A DNA stretch of 13,288 bases, from positions 1-13,288 of the forward strand of contig JAZDDY010000027.1 of NCBI GenBank assembly GCA_043809265.1. Reading direction: 5' to 3'. Shown here piece by piece: positions 1 to 6,439 of this stretch (within the stretch, counting starts at the first letter, position 1; the number at the start of each line of letters is the position of its first letter). The translations under genes were made by a program, and so were the position numbers. Source of the stretch: JAPLVS01 sp043809265. Lineage in GTDB: Archaea; Iainarchaeota; Iainarchaeia; Iainarchaeales; DTGL01. A model generated the notes under the pieces. That model made no database searches. It was given only the letters and a program-made list of their open reading frames with translations, and had not been told where the DNA came from.

Positions 1-250
1 CACATCGTGTGCTCGGGATCGGATTCAACCCAAGCTGGTCTGCAATAAGCGCGCCTATGTGTTCCTGGCCAATAAATCTGCCCGAAGCCATGCAGCCGCC
101 GTAAATCGCCTCTATTTTTTCCCCGGCCAGTCCAGAATCCACGAGCGCCTTTATTGCTGCATCCGCAATCATCTGCCTGAATGAGCTTTCCCAGTTTTCC
201 CCGAATTTTGTCATTCCTGCTCCGACAACAACGACTTCAACCATTTTCAC
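1..250 (-). CDS. Thiolase (acetyl-CoA C-acetyltransferase), archaeal mevalonate type, 3' part missing
   Basis: The N-terminal ~81-83 residues are present and the gene runs off the left edge. The start carries the archaeal thiolase signature VVGAGMTKFGE (residues 5-15 from the ATG), then GGCMASGRFIGQEHIGALIAD and GLNPIPSTRC. In the family the nucleophilic cysteine follows a few residues after this point, so it lies outside the window. In archaea this protein makes acetoacetyl-CoA and is encoded beside HMG-CoA synthase, often with a DUF35 OB-fold protein, as the first steps of the mevalonate pathway. Two starts are possible: GTG at 250-248, which has a GAGG ribosome site at 262-259 with 8 nt spacing, and ATG at 244-242, which lies 14 nt from that site. 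I prefer GTG because of the spacing, but the ATG fits the usual family start. It is third in the operon and follows the synthase stop codon by 10-16 nt. Confidence 0.88.
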   Translation of the reverse strand, partial: MKMVEVVVVGAGMTKFGENWESSFRQMIADAAIKALVDSGLAGEKIEAIYGGCMASGRFIGQEHIGALIADQLGLNPIPSTRC

Positions 251-258
251 ACCATTTT

Positions 259-262
259 CCTC
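259..262 (-). promoter_or_regulatory. Ribosome binding site for the thiolase
   Basis: GAGG on the minus strand overlaps the HMG-CoA synthase stop codon TGA (263-261). It lies 8 nt before GTG 250 and 14 nt before ATG 244, so it favours the GTG as the start. It also suggests coupled translation from the upstream gene. Confidence 0.5.
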
Positions 263-1315
263 AAAGGCTCTTGATTTTTCCCCTGTGCTTCAGGTATACC
301 GCATAATCGACGTATTCTTTCCTTTCAATCATTTTCAATACAGGCACTTTTGCCCTGCGTGTTTCAATATTTTTTGTAACAGTCATTGCAAACGCATCAG
401 CGCCTGCCCCCGAGCCATAGCTTACGGCCAGAATTTTATCTCCTGGCTTTGCAACATCCAGTATCGAGCACAGCCCTATCGGTGTTGCGCCGGAATAAGT
501 GTTTCCAATGAATGGCGTGAGAAGGCCCTGTTTTATTTTTTCGAATGGAATTCCGAGGGTTTCTGCCGCCTTTATCGGGAATTTTCCGTTCGGCTGGTGG
601 AATACAGCCCAGTCGAAGTCTTTTCCTTCCATGCCTGTTTTTTTCAGCAATAATTTTGCAGCGCTGAGCACGTGCTTGAAGTATGCCGGCTGCCCTGTAA
701 ACCTTCCTGTGTGCTCAGGGAATTCGGCCTTCGGCCTTCTCCAAAAATCAGGGGTGTCGGTTGTGAAAGAGCAGGTCTGGTCTATTTCCGCAATAACCTC
801 TTTTTTGTCAGCGCCGATAAATATCGCCGCTGCGCCGCTGCCTGCCGTGAATTCCAGCGCGTCGTTCGGCCTGCCCTGTGCGGTGTCAGCCCCGATTGCA
901 AGCCCGACATCAATCATATCGGAAAGAACGTGCGCCATGCAGATCTGCATTCCCGCAGTGCCGGCCTTGCAGGCAAATTCAAGGTCGACAGCAAAATATT
1001 CGTTGGTTGCGCCAAGCGCTTCCCCTACAATGGTTGAAGTGGGATTCACCGCATATGGGTGGGATTCAGAGCCAACATAAATTGCGCCCAGCCTTTTCGG
1101 GTCGATGCTGAAATCCCTGAGGCCTTTCCTTGCCGCTTCCACTGCCAAAGTGCAGGAATCCTCGTCCTGCGCCGCAACCGCTTTTTCTTTTACATTCAAT
1201 CCTTCGGATACATGCGCGCCGTCTTTCCCCACACGCGCGCTATTTCCTCGACTTTTACCCTGCGCAAAGGTATTTCAACGCCGTAACCGACAATGCCTGA
1301 TTTTTTTCCGCTCAT
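261..1315 (-). CDS. mvaS: Hydroxymethylglutaryl-CoA synthase, interrupted by an apparent one-base frameshift
   Basis: Condenses acetyl-CoA and acetoacetyl-CoA to HMG-CoA. Two reading frames must be joined to give the family protein. Frame 1 begins at ATG 1315, which overlaps the reductase stop as ATGA, and encodes a typical start (GIVGYGVEIPLRRVKVEEI, then ARVWGK). It then stops at TGA 1198-1196 after 39 codons. Frame 2 is open from GTG 1232 to TGA 263-261 and continues exactly with GKDGAHVSEGLNVKEKA. Joined, they give 351 residues, the usual archaeal length. The catalytic residues all sit in the intact part: Glu84 in GSESHPYAV, Cys116 in FACKAGTAG and His240 in FHQPNGKFP (joined numbering). 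The break lies at 1231-1221, in a GGGGAAAG stretch. It may be a missing homopolymer base, a true mutation, or a -1 frameshift site. A 323-residue product from GTG 1232 would lack the first beta strand, so I do not regard it as the native protein. Confidence 0.88.
1312..1315 (-). other. ATGA stop/start overlap joining reductase and synthase genes
   Basis: The reductase ends with TGA at 1314-1312 and the synthase ATG occupies 1315-1313. This four-base overlap is a common sign of translational coupling. It supports ATG 1315, not GTG 1232, as the true synthase start. Confidence 0.85.
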
Positions 1316-2550
1316 TTTCCATCACTCAAAATCTTTCTCGCTTCGCCTTCGCTTATTTTTCCTGATGCTATCATTTTCGCAGCAGTTGTTTTTATTTCTT
1401 CGCCTTTCGCGCCTGCCTGCACTGCAATGTTTTCGGCGTGCAGTTTCATGTGGCCTTTTTGGATGCCTTCCGAAACAATCGCCCTCAATGCAGCAAAGTT
1501 CTGCGCGAGGCCGACTGCTGCAAAGCATTCGTTCAATTCCTTTGCGCTCTTTGCGCCCAAAATCTTCAATCCCAATCTCGCCATGGGATTTGCCCTTGTG
1601 GTTCCGCCCACAATCCCGGCCTGCACCGGCAATTCAATTTCCCCAACCAAATTCCCTTCCCTATCCTTCTTGTATTTGGTAAGGGGTTTGTATTTTCCGC
1701 TTCTTGCGGCATAAGCGTGCGCCCCTGCCTCTATTGCCCTGAAATCATTCCCGGTGGCAATCGCGATGGCTGCGATTCCGTTCATTATCCCTTTGTTGTG
1801 GGTTGCTGCCCTGAAAACGTTTTTCTCTGCAAACTTCTGCGCCTTGATTATTCCGTCCACGGTCCCTTCGCCCAAATCTTCTTTTTTCCAGGTTGCCTGC
1901 GCTTTCGCAATCCGTTTCACCGCATAATTCGAAATGATTCTCATGAACGCCTTTCCTTTTGCAATTTCCGCAAGTTCAGGCGCAAGCCTTTCACACATCG
2001 TGTTCACTGCGTTTGCGCCCATTGCATCAAGCACATTAACAGTAAGTCGTACTTCCAAAAATTCACCCTGTTTCACAGTCTCCAAATCCACGGCTCCGCC
2101 GCCGTGCTCTTTCAGCACGCTGTCCACCGCGCTTGCCTTTTCGAGCAGTTCTTTTTTCCTTTTTTTGATTTCCTGCACGGCCTTTTTGTTTTTAACTCCG
2201 GTCAGGACAATCTGCCCGATCATGTGCTGCGCCGAACTTTCGGCCTTGAAGCCGCCTGCCTTCCTTGCAAGCTTCGCGCCGTTGCTTGCAGCGGCCACAA
2301 TGCTTGCCTCTTCGATTGCCATAGGCACAATAAAATCCCTGCCATTTATTTTGAAGTTCAGCGCAACCCCGAAAGGCAGTGCAAAAGCCCCGATGACGTT
2401 TTCGCTCATCCTGTTCAGGGTTTCAAAGTCCGCCTGCCCCGAGCCCTCAAGCAGCTGCCTTTCCTCGGCGTTCAAGCCGCATTCCATTGCGATTATGTCC
2501 AGGCGTTCCTGCCAGGGCTTGTCATAAAATTTTTCTATTTCCGAATTCAT
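1312..2550 (-). CDS. mvaA: Hydroxymethylglutaryl-CoA reductase, class II
   Basis: 412 residues. The family reduces HMG-CoA to mevalonate, although some class II enzymes work in the oxidative direction. Class II signatures are clear: ENVIGAFALPFGVALNF (50-66), NGRDFIVPMAIEEASIVAAA (69-88), DAMGANAVNTM (175-185), RAATHNKGIMNGI (247-259), ATGNDFRAIEAGAHAYA (265-281), GLAQNFAALRA (347-357) and EGIQKGHMKLHA (361-372). Expected catalytic residues are present: Glu80/81, Lys253, Asp269 and His367. There is no N-terminal membrane anchor, so it is soluble. An in-frame TGA at 2553-2551 makes ATG 2550 the first possible start. It is first in the operon and overlaps the synthase gene by four bases, so it most likely feeds lipid synthesis. 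Most archaea carry class I reductase; class II is best known from bacteria and a few archaeal groups. Cofactor choice (NADH or NADPH) cannot be read with certainty. Confidence 0.95.
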   Translation of the reverse strand: MNSEIEKFYDKPWQERLDIIAMECGLNAEERQLLEGSGQADFETLNRMSENVIGAFALPFGVALNFKINGRDFIVPMAIEEASIVAAASNGAKLARKAGGFKAESSAQHMIGQIVLTGVKNKKAVQEIKKRKKELLEKASAVDSVLKEHGGGAVDLETVKQGEFLEVRLTVNVLDAMGANAVNTMCERLAPELAEIAKGKAFMRIISNYAVKRIAKAQATWKKEDLGEGTVDGIIKAQKFAEKNVFRAATHNKGIMNGIAAIAIATGNDFRAIEAGAHAYAARSGKYKPLTKYKKDREGNLVGEIELPVQAGIVGGTTRANPMARLGLKILGAKSAKELNECFAAVGLAQNFAALRAIVSEGIQKGHMKLHAENIAVQAGAKGEEIKTTAAKMIASGKISEGEARKILSDGK

Positions 2551-2598
2551 TCATTTCACACTCAAATTGCCACAGATATAACTCCTTCCACCCCTATC

Positions 2599-2606
2599 TA
2601 TTTAAA
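2599..2606 (-). promoter_or_regulatory. TATA box of the mevalonate operon
   Basis: TTTAAATA on the minus strand, a near-consensus archaeal TATA box. A start about 27 nt downstream would lie near 2575, giving a leader of about 25 nt before ATG 2550. A GGAAGGAG stretch (2588-2581) lies between the box and the predicted start, so it would not be in the transcript. Confidence 0.6.
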
Positions 2607-2680
2607 CGTTTCGTCTTTAAGTGAAGCGAATTACGACGATTGCCTTCAATCCTGCTGGTTTGGAGTTTTTTGCTGGACAC

Positions 2681-2688
2681 TTTTTAAT
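2681..2688 (+). promoter_or_regulatory. TATA-like box of the ThyX-like gene
   Basis: TTTTTAAT with its centre at about 2684.5. A start 27 nt downstream falls at about 2711, which coincides with GTG 2710 and lies 8 nt before ATG 2719. The transcript would have almost no leader. The rest of the 2555-2718 gap, shared with the divergent mevalonate operon, shows no convincing operator. Confidence 0.5.
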
Positions 2689-2718
2689 TCTTTTTTCCCT
2701 TTCTTTAGAGTGATTCAA

Positions 2719-4197
2719 ATGCCTTATTCCAAAGAAGATTCAGAAATCCTTTTGCGGCATGTGACAAGCCTTGAGAAGGACGTTTATGCCCTGAAGAACC
2801 TGCCGCCTGAAGTGGTTTCTGTCGTGTTTGCATATGTTTCGCGCTCCCCTGCCTCTTTCCGTGACAACCTGCTCAAATTGCTGAAAGAAGGCGAGCTCCT
2901 CCCAAAAGGCTCTTTTATGGAATCAACAGATTATTTTTCCTCTGCACAGCAGAAGGCCTCGGCTTTCAATGAGAAATGGGTTGTGGGTTTCGGCCACAAC
3001 AGCGTTGCCGAGCACGCGGTCTGCCCGCTTGCTTTGGAGAATGTCAGCATCCTTGCAAGCAAATCCATCGAAGATGTGCGCTTGGCGGCTTTCACAGAGA
3101 AAAGCACGCGCTACCAGTTGTTTGACCGCACCAAATATTTGAAGCCTGAAAAAATCATGAAATCCAATTTCGGTACCGAGTACGAGCGCGTGATGGATTC
3201 GCTTTTCGATTTTTATGTCGAAAGCACTCCGAAGATGATTGAGTTCATGAAAAAAAAGTACCCAAAGCCTGAAGCAATGAACGAAAAGTTCTACGAATCT
3301 CTCACGAAATCTCGCGCGTGCGATGTGCTCCGTTATGCGCTCCCTGCAAGCACGCTCACCAATATCGGCATGACAGCCAATGCGCGCGCACTCGAGCACG
3401 CGATTGTGAAAATGCTTTCGCACCCCCTGGAAGAAATGCAGGCAATCGGCGCGCAGATGAAAGAAGAATGCTCGAAAATCCTGCCCTCACTTTTGAAGGC
3501 CGCAAAGAAAAACGATTACCTTTTTGGAACCGAAGAACGGATGCTTTCCTTTTCCAAGAAATACTCTTTGAAGGCCGAGAATCGGAAAGATGTTGAGCTT
3601 GTGGTTTCTGACAAGAATGCCGAAGCAAAACTGGTTGCCTCTGTTCTCTATCGCTATTCCGGGCATTCTTTTGCGCAGTGCCTGAAGCAGGCCGAAAAAA
3701 TGAGCGATGCTGAGAAGGAATCTGTCCTGGATGGTTTTATGAAGGATATCGGCAAGGAGCAGCCTTTGCGCGAATTCGAGCACCCGTATTTCACTTTCGA
3801 TATTTTGGTGGATTTCGGGGCTTTCAGGGATATCCAAAGGCACAGGATGTGCACGCAGACAACGCAGCTGCTTTCCGCAGACCACGGTTATTCAGTGCCT
3901 CAAGAGATTATCGATTGCGGCCTCAAAGACGGCTTCGAAAAATGCATGCTTTCCGCAAAAAAATTGTTCGATTCCATGCGCGCTGAAATGCCTTTTGAAG
4001 CCCAGTACTGCGTTCCGCTCGCTTTCCGCAAGCGCGTTTTGTTCACCTGGAATTTGCGCGAATTATGGCATTTCATAAAATTGCGCAGCGGAAAGGCAGG
4101 CCACGAATCCTACAGAAAAATCGCAAGGCAGTGCTATGCCGAGCTTAAAGAAAAGCATCCGCTGCTGGCAAAATATTTGATTGTGGATTCTGGCTGA
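2719..4197 (+). CDS. thyX: Tandem ThyX-like protein (FAD-dependent thymidylate synthase family)
   Basis: 492 residues, about twice a normal ThyX (~220-250), made of two ThyX-like units. ThyX methylates dUMP to dTMP using methylene-tetrahydrofolate, FAD and NADPH. Unit 1 (about 85-262) has GHNSVAEH (92-99), a 14-residue motif from D119 ending ...FTEKSTRY at Y132, and ALPASTLTNIGMTANARALE (207-226). Unit 2 (about 300-492) has a weak GHSF (315-318), FTFDILVDFGAFRDIQRHR (358-376), then GYSVPQE (390-396) and FTWNLRELWHFIKLRS (442-457). The canonical RHRxxSxNExSxRY motif keeps only its second half in unit 1 and only its RHR in unit 2. The frame is open far upstream, antisense to the reductase gene, but family-like sequence begins near here. 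GTG 2710 is a second possible start. As I recall, two-unit proteins like this occur in DPANN and CPR genomes. Catalytic activity is inferred, not shown. Confidence 0.85.
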   Translation: MPYSKEDSEILLRHVTSLEKDVYALKNLPPEVVSVVFAYVSRSPASFRDNLLKLLKEGELLPKGSFMESTDYFSSAQQKASAFNEKWVVGFGHNSVAEHAVCPLALENVSILASKSIEDVRLAAFTEKSTRYQLFDRTKYLKPEKIMKSNFGTEYERVMDSLFDFYVESTPKMIEFMKKKYPKPEAMNEKFYESLTKSRACDVLRYALPASTLTNIGMTANARALEHAIVKMLSHPLEEMQAIGAQMKEECSKILPSLLKAAKKNDYLFGTEERMLSFSKKYSLKAENRKDVELVVSDKNAEAKLVASVLYRYSGHSFAQCLKQAEKMSDAEKESVLDGFMKDIGKEQPLREFEHPYFTFDILVDFGAFRDIQRHRMCTQTTQLLSADHGYSVPQEIIDCGLKDGFEKCMLSAKKLFDSMRAEMPFEAQYCVPLAFRKRVLFTWNLRELWHFIKLRSGKAGHESYRKIARQCYAELKEKHPLLAKYLIVDSG

Positions 4198-4217
4198 GCT
4201 TCCTGCCTGCAATCGCC

Positions 4218-4228
4218 TTTTGTTTTTT
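4218..4228 (+). terminator. T-rich terminator after the ThyX-like gene
   Basis: TTTTGTTTTTT lies 20 nt after the stop codon, in the 42-base gap between two convergent genes. Archaeal transcription commonly ends at such T tracts without a hairpin, and I see no stable stem before it. Confidence 0.45.
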
Positions 4229-4239
4229 CCGGCCGAGAC

Positions 4240-6210
4240 CTAAGTGACCCTGATTGTTTTTGTTGTTGTGGCGTGGCGCTCCCCGGGCTGTATATTGTAA
4301 AACTTCACAACCATGTTGTAGTCCCCCGCCTTTTCAAACAGGTATTCGCCTTCTGCCGGAACGCTGTGTTTTTCGCCGATGTCGAATTGTCTGCTCAGCA
4401 TGTTTGCTGAAATCTTTGATGCGTCACAGGTGTACTTTACAGTGCAGGGCGCTTTGCAGGAATCCTTATCTGTGAGGATATACGCCTCTGTCTGGAGTTC
4501 CGGCAGCTCTTCTTCTTGAATCGTGAAATGCGCTTCTTTTGAGGTTTCCTGGCTGCCATTCCTGGCGGTGATTTTTACAGTGTATTCCCCGGCCTCCGGC
4601 CTATCTGGATTGTCCGCCACGTTGTTCCATACCAGAAATGCTTTTTCAGAAGTGAAGGTTTTTCCAAAATATCCTGTTGCAATCGGCTGCGACCCACCGT
4701 TGTTTTCCTCTTCCCCTGTGCCGCTGTGGAATATTTCAACTTTCATTTCATTGAAATTGTTTCCGTCAACCCAAATCCTTAGCGTTTCGTTGTGCTTTAT
4801 CGAAGGCGGATCAAGGGTGGTTTTTTTTATTAGCGGGGCGCCTTCCTTCAGGCATGCCCCGTCGTCACACCCGTTCTGGCACTCGAATGTTTTTCCAAGA
4901 GCGGGTTCCGCCTGATTTCCAGTGCAATAGTATTCGAGCAGGGTGTTTTTGCTAGTATCCAGGCCAGGATTGCATTCGTCCCACGATTTTACCCCTTCTG
5001 CATTGAGTATGTATCCTTTCGTGTAATAGTTTAGGCCGCCGTCTGAATCAGTGCAGGCAGCCTCCGCCCCGGTGAGCGATAAAAGGGTTTGGCTGCACCT
5101 TTTCCCCCAATCCACGGCCCGGAAAGTTGCGGTGGAAACTATTTTCCCTGAAAGGGATTCGCAGGCCGAGCTGCCAATGTTGTGGTCGAAAGCATAGTAG
5201 GCATAGCAGTCCGGGACGCTGTAAAAATAATAGTATTCTTCCCCCCAAGCTGTTCTTGTAATGGTTTCCCTGTGCTTCCACACAAGCGCATCCATTTTTT
5301 CGCACAACTGCCAAAAGTCCGGCGGCGCGTTTCCGCCAGCTTCAAGGCTTTTTTTGTAGTTGTCGAATGCCATTGAAAGGCAGGCAGCCAACGCCTCTTC
5401 TTCAGAAACCCTGTTTTCGCATTCCTTTATTGTTTCCGAGCCGCTTTTTTCCATGTCTGCATTCTGCCCGACCAATTTTGCGAGGCTCTTTCTGCATTCC
5501 TTGTTCCAATCGTAAAGGCGCCCGCCGCCCAGGTCTATATTCTTTCCGGCAAGCAGCCCGCAGTCCAAATCGCCCCCGTTGGCCGAGTATATCTTTAGTG
5601 CATAGCAGTTCGGCACATCATAGTATTGCGTGTATACTGTCCCGCCGCCATCCTGTTTTGAAATCGTGTCCCTGTTTGCCCAGACAATTTCCATTAATTT
5701 TTCGCAGACAGGCCCAAGATATTGGCTTTCCCCGGAATCGGGTTCGCGGGCGTACAATTGGTAAATTCGCGAAAGGCAGCCTGCCTGCCCTTTCGGGTCT
5801 GAAAACTGTGCTGTGCAGTTTGCGGCCGCATTTTCGGCCGAATCCCCCAACCCTGTGCCGTTGCCGCCCCCTGTTTCCGCAATGCAAGCCCCGTTCTCGC
5901 ACACAGTCTGGCACTTGTGGGCTGTGCTGGCTTCAGAATTGCCGGCGCAAAACCACTCTATCAGCAGGTCGCCGGAGCAGTAATCCGTTTGGGTGATGCC
6001 GGTGCCGGAATTGTAAGTTGCCCCCTTCAGGTCGAAATTCTTCCCGTTGTCAGAATCAACGCACTTTTCCCCTGACTGCAGTGTGCCTGAATCGAATATC
6101 GCCAGCCCTCCCTGCTCCACGGCCTGGAAAATAAACCAGAAAGCGCCAAAGGCGATTGAAAAAAGCGAAAAAGCAATCAGAATGAAAAACAATATTGCTT
6201 CTTTCTGCAT
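4240..6210 (-). CDS. Membrane-anchored, cysteine-rich extracellular protein with A-B-B-A repeats
   Basis: 656 residues; specific function not recognised. Residues 5-30 form one hydrophobic helix with no clear cleavage site, so it is probably a signal anchor with the rest outside the cell. Two repeat types follow. A1 (50-109) and A2 (386-453) share six cysteines: C50/78/88/100/104/109 and C386/413/429/444/448/453. Both begin C-x-DSD-x-G and end CENGAC or CDDGAC. B1 (132-239) and B2 (264-372) share six more: C132/145/169/202/217/239 and C264/277/303/335/350/372, with nearly equal spacing. Residues 457-565 look like an Ig-like/TIG domain. Residues 570-656 look like a PKD-type beta sandwich with C585, C589 and C595. 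N-glycosylation sequons occur at N117, N131, N474 and N551. Disulfide bonding, surface display and a role in adhesion or cell envelope are inference. It faces away from the MinD-like gene and converges on the ThyX-like gene. Confidence 0.85.
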   Translation of the reverse strand: MQKEAILFFILIAFSLFSIAFGAFWFIFQAVEQGGLAIFDSGTLQSGEKCVDSDNGKNFDLKGATYNSGTGITQTDYCSGDLLIEWFCAGNSEASTAHKCQTVCENGACIAETGGGNGTGLGDSAENAAANCTAQFSDPKGQAGCLSRIYQLYAREPDSGESQYLGPVCEKLMEIVWANRDTISKQDGGGTVYTQYYDVPNCYALKIYSANGGDLDCGLLAGKNIDLGGGRLYDWNKECRKSLAKLVGQNADMEKSGSETIKECENRVSEEEALAACLSMAFDNYKKSLEAGGNAPPDFWQLCEKMDALVWKHRETITRTAWGEEYYYFYSVPDCYAYYAFDHNIGSSACESLSGKIVSTATFRAVDWGKRCSQTLLSLTGAEAACTDSDGGLNYYTKGYILNAEGVKSWDECNPGLDTSKNTLLEYYCTGNQAEPALGKTFECQNGCDDGACLKEGAPLIKKTTLDPPSIKHNETLRIWVDGNNFNEMKVEIFHSGTGEEENNGGSQPIATGYFGKTFTSEKAFLVWNNVADNPDRPEAGEYTVKITARNGSQETSKEAHFTIQEEELPELQTEAYILTDKDSCKAPCTVKYTCDASKISANMLSRQFDIGEKHSVPAEGEYLFEKAGDYNMVVKFYNIQPGERHATTTKTIRVT

Positions 6211-6233
6211 TTAAAAACGCCGGCCCGGTTGTC

Positions 6234-6242
6234 AATAATTTT
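6234..6242 (-). promoter_or_regulatory. TATA-like box of the cysteine-rich protein gene
   Basis: AAAATTATT on the minus strand, centred at 6238, 28 nt before ATG 6210. A start at the usual 27 nt would make the transcript essentially leaderless. No ribosome site is seen ahead of the ATG, in agreement with this. Confidence 0.45.
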
Positions 6243-6270
6243 CGCTTTCAAAGAATATTAATGTATGCTT

Positions 6271-6301
6271 CCCGGGCTTTATGCTTGGCCATCGGCCCGG
6301 G
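6271..6301. repeat. Inverted repeat CCCGGGC/GCCCGGG in the divergent promoter region
   Basis: CCCGGGC (6271-6277) and GCCCGGG (6295-6301) are perfect 7-base inverted copies separated by 17 bases. The hexamer ATGCTT occurs just before and just after the left arm (6265-6270, 6281-6286). The sequence lies between the promoters of the cysteine-rich protein and the MinD-like gene, so it could be an operator or a hairpin. Both arms are themselves near-palindromes, which lowers its weight. Confidence 0.35.
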
Positions 6302-6374
6302 CATTGTTAATTGAAGGCATTGTTTGTCTTTTGCATGGGCTCTTTTAAACATTTTTTTTTTTGCGCTCAAACCA

Positions 6375-6387
6375 TTAAATATAAATA
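6375..6387 (+). promoter_or_regulatory. TATA box of the MinD-like gene
   Basis: TTAAATATAAATA is a strong A/T box. A start about 27 nt downstream would lie near 6408, giving a leader of roughly 30 nt before GTG 6440. GGTGTGGTG at 6429-6436 could serve as a weak ribosome site. Confidence 0.5.
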
Positions 6388-6439
6388 TCCGAGAATGGTA
6401 ATATTACTGGCTTGAATTTTTGCCTTGGGTGTGGTGTTT

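Noticed and set aside
261..1232. GTG 1232 as the native start of HMG-CoA synthase
   Set aside because: It would remove the first beta strand, whose family sequence is encoded just upstream in another frame from an ATG coupled to the reductase stop. A frame break explains this better than a short protein.
2608..2640. Possible operator in the mevalonate/ThyX divergent gap (TCGTC...GACGA)
   Set aside because: The arms are only 5 bases with a 19-base spacer and the inner positions are not symmetric. This is expected by chance in a gap of this size.
1438..2718. Open frame on the plus strand running antisense through the reductase gene into the ThyX-like gene
   Set aside because: The product is rich in Cys, His and Phe with no family features, and the opposite strand encodes a perfect class II reductase. 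The openness follows from codon use on the other strand. ThyX-like sequence begins only near 2719.
5367..5996. Plus-strand open frame opposite the cysteine-rich protein
   Set aside because: It is rich in Arg, Pro and Cys, as expected of an antisense shadow. The minus-strand product has matching cysteine repeats that cannot be chance.
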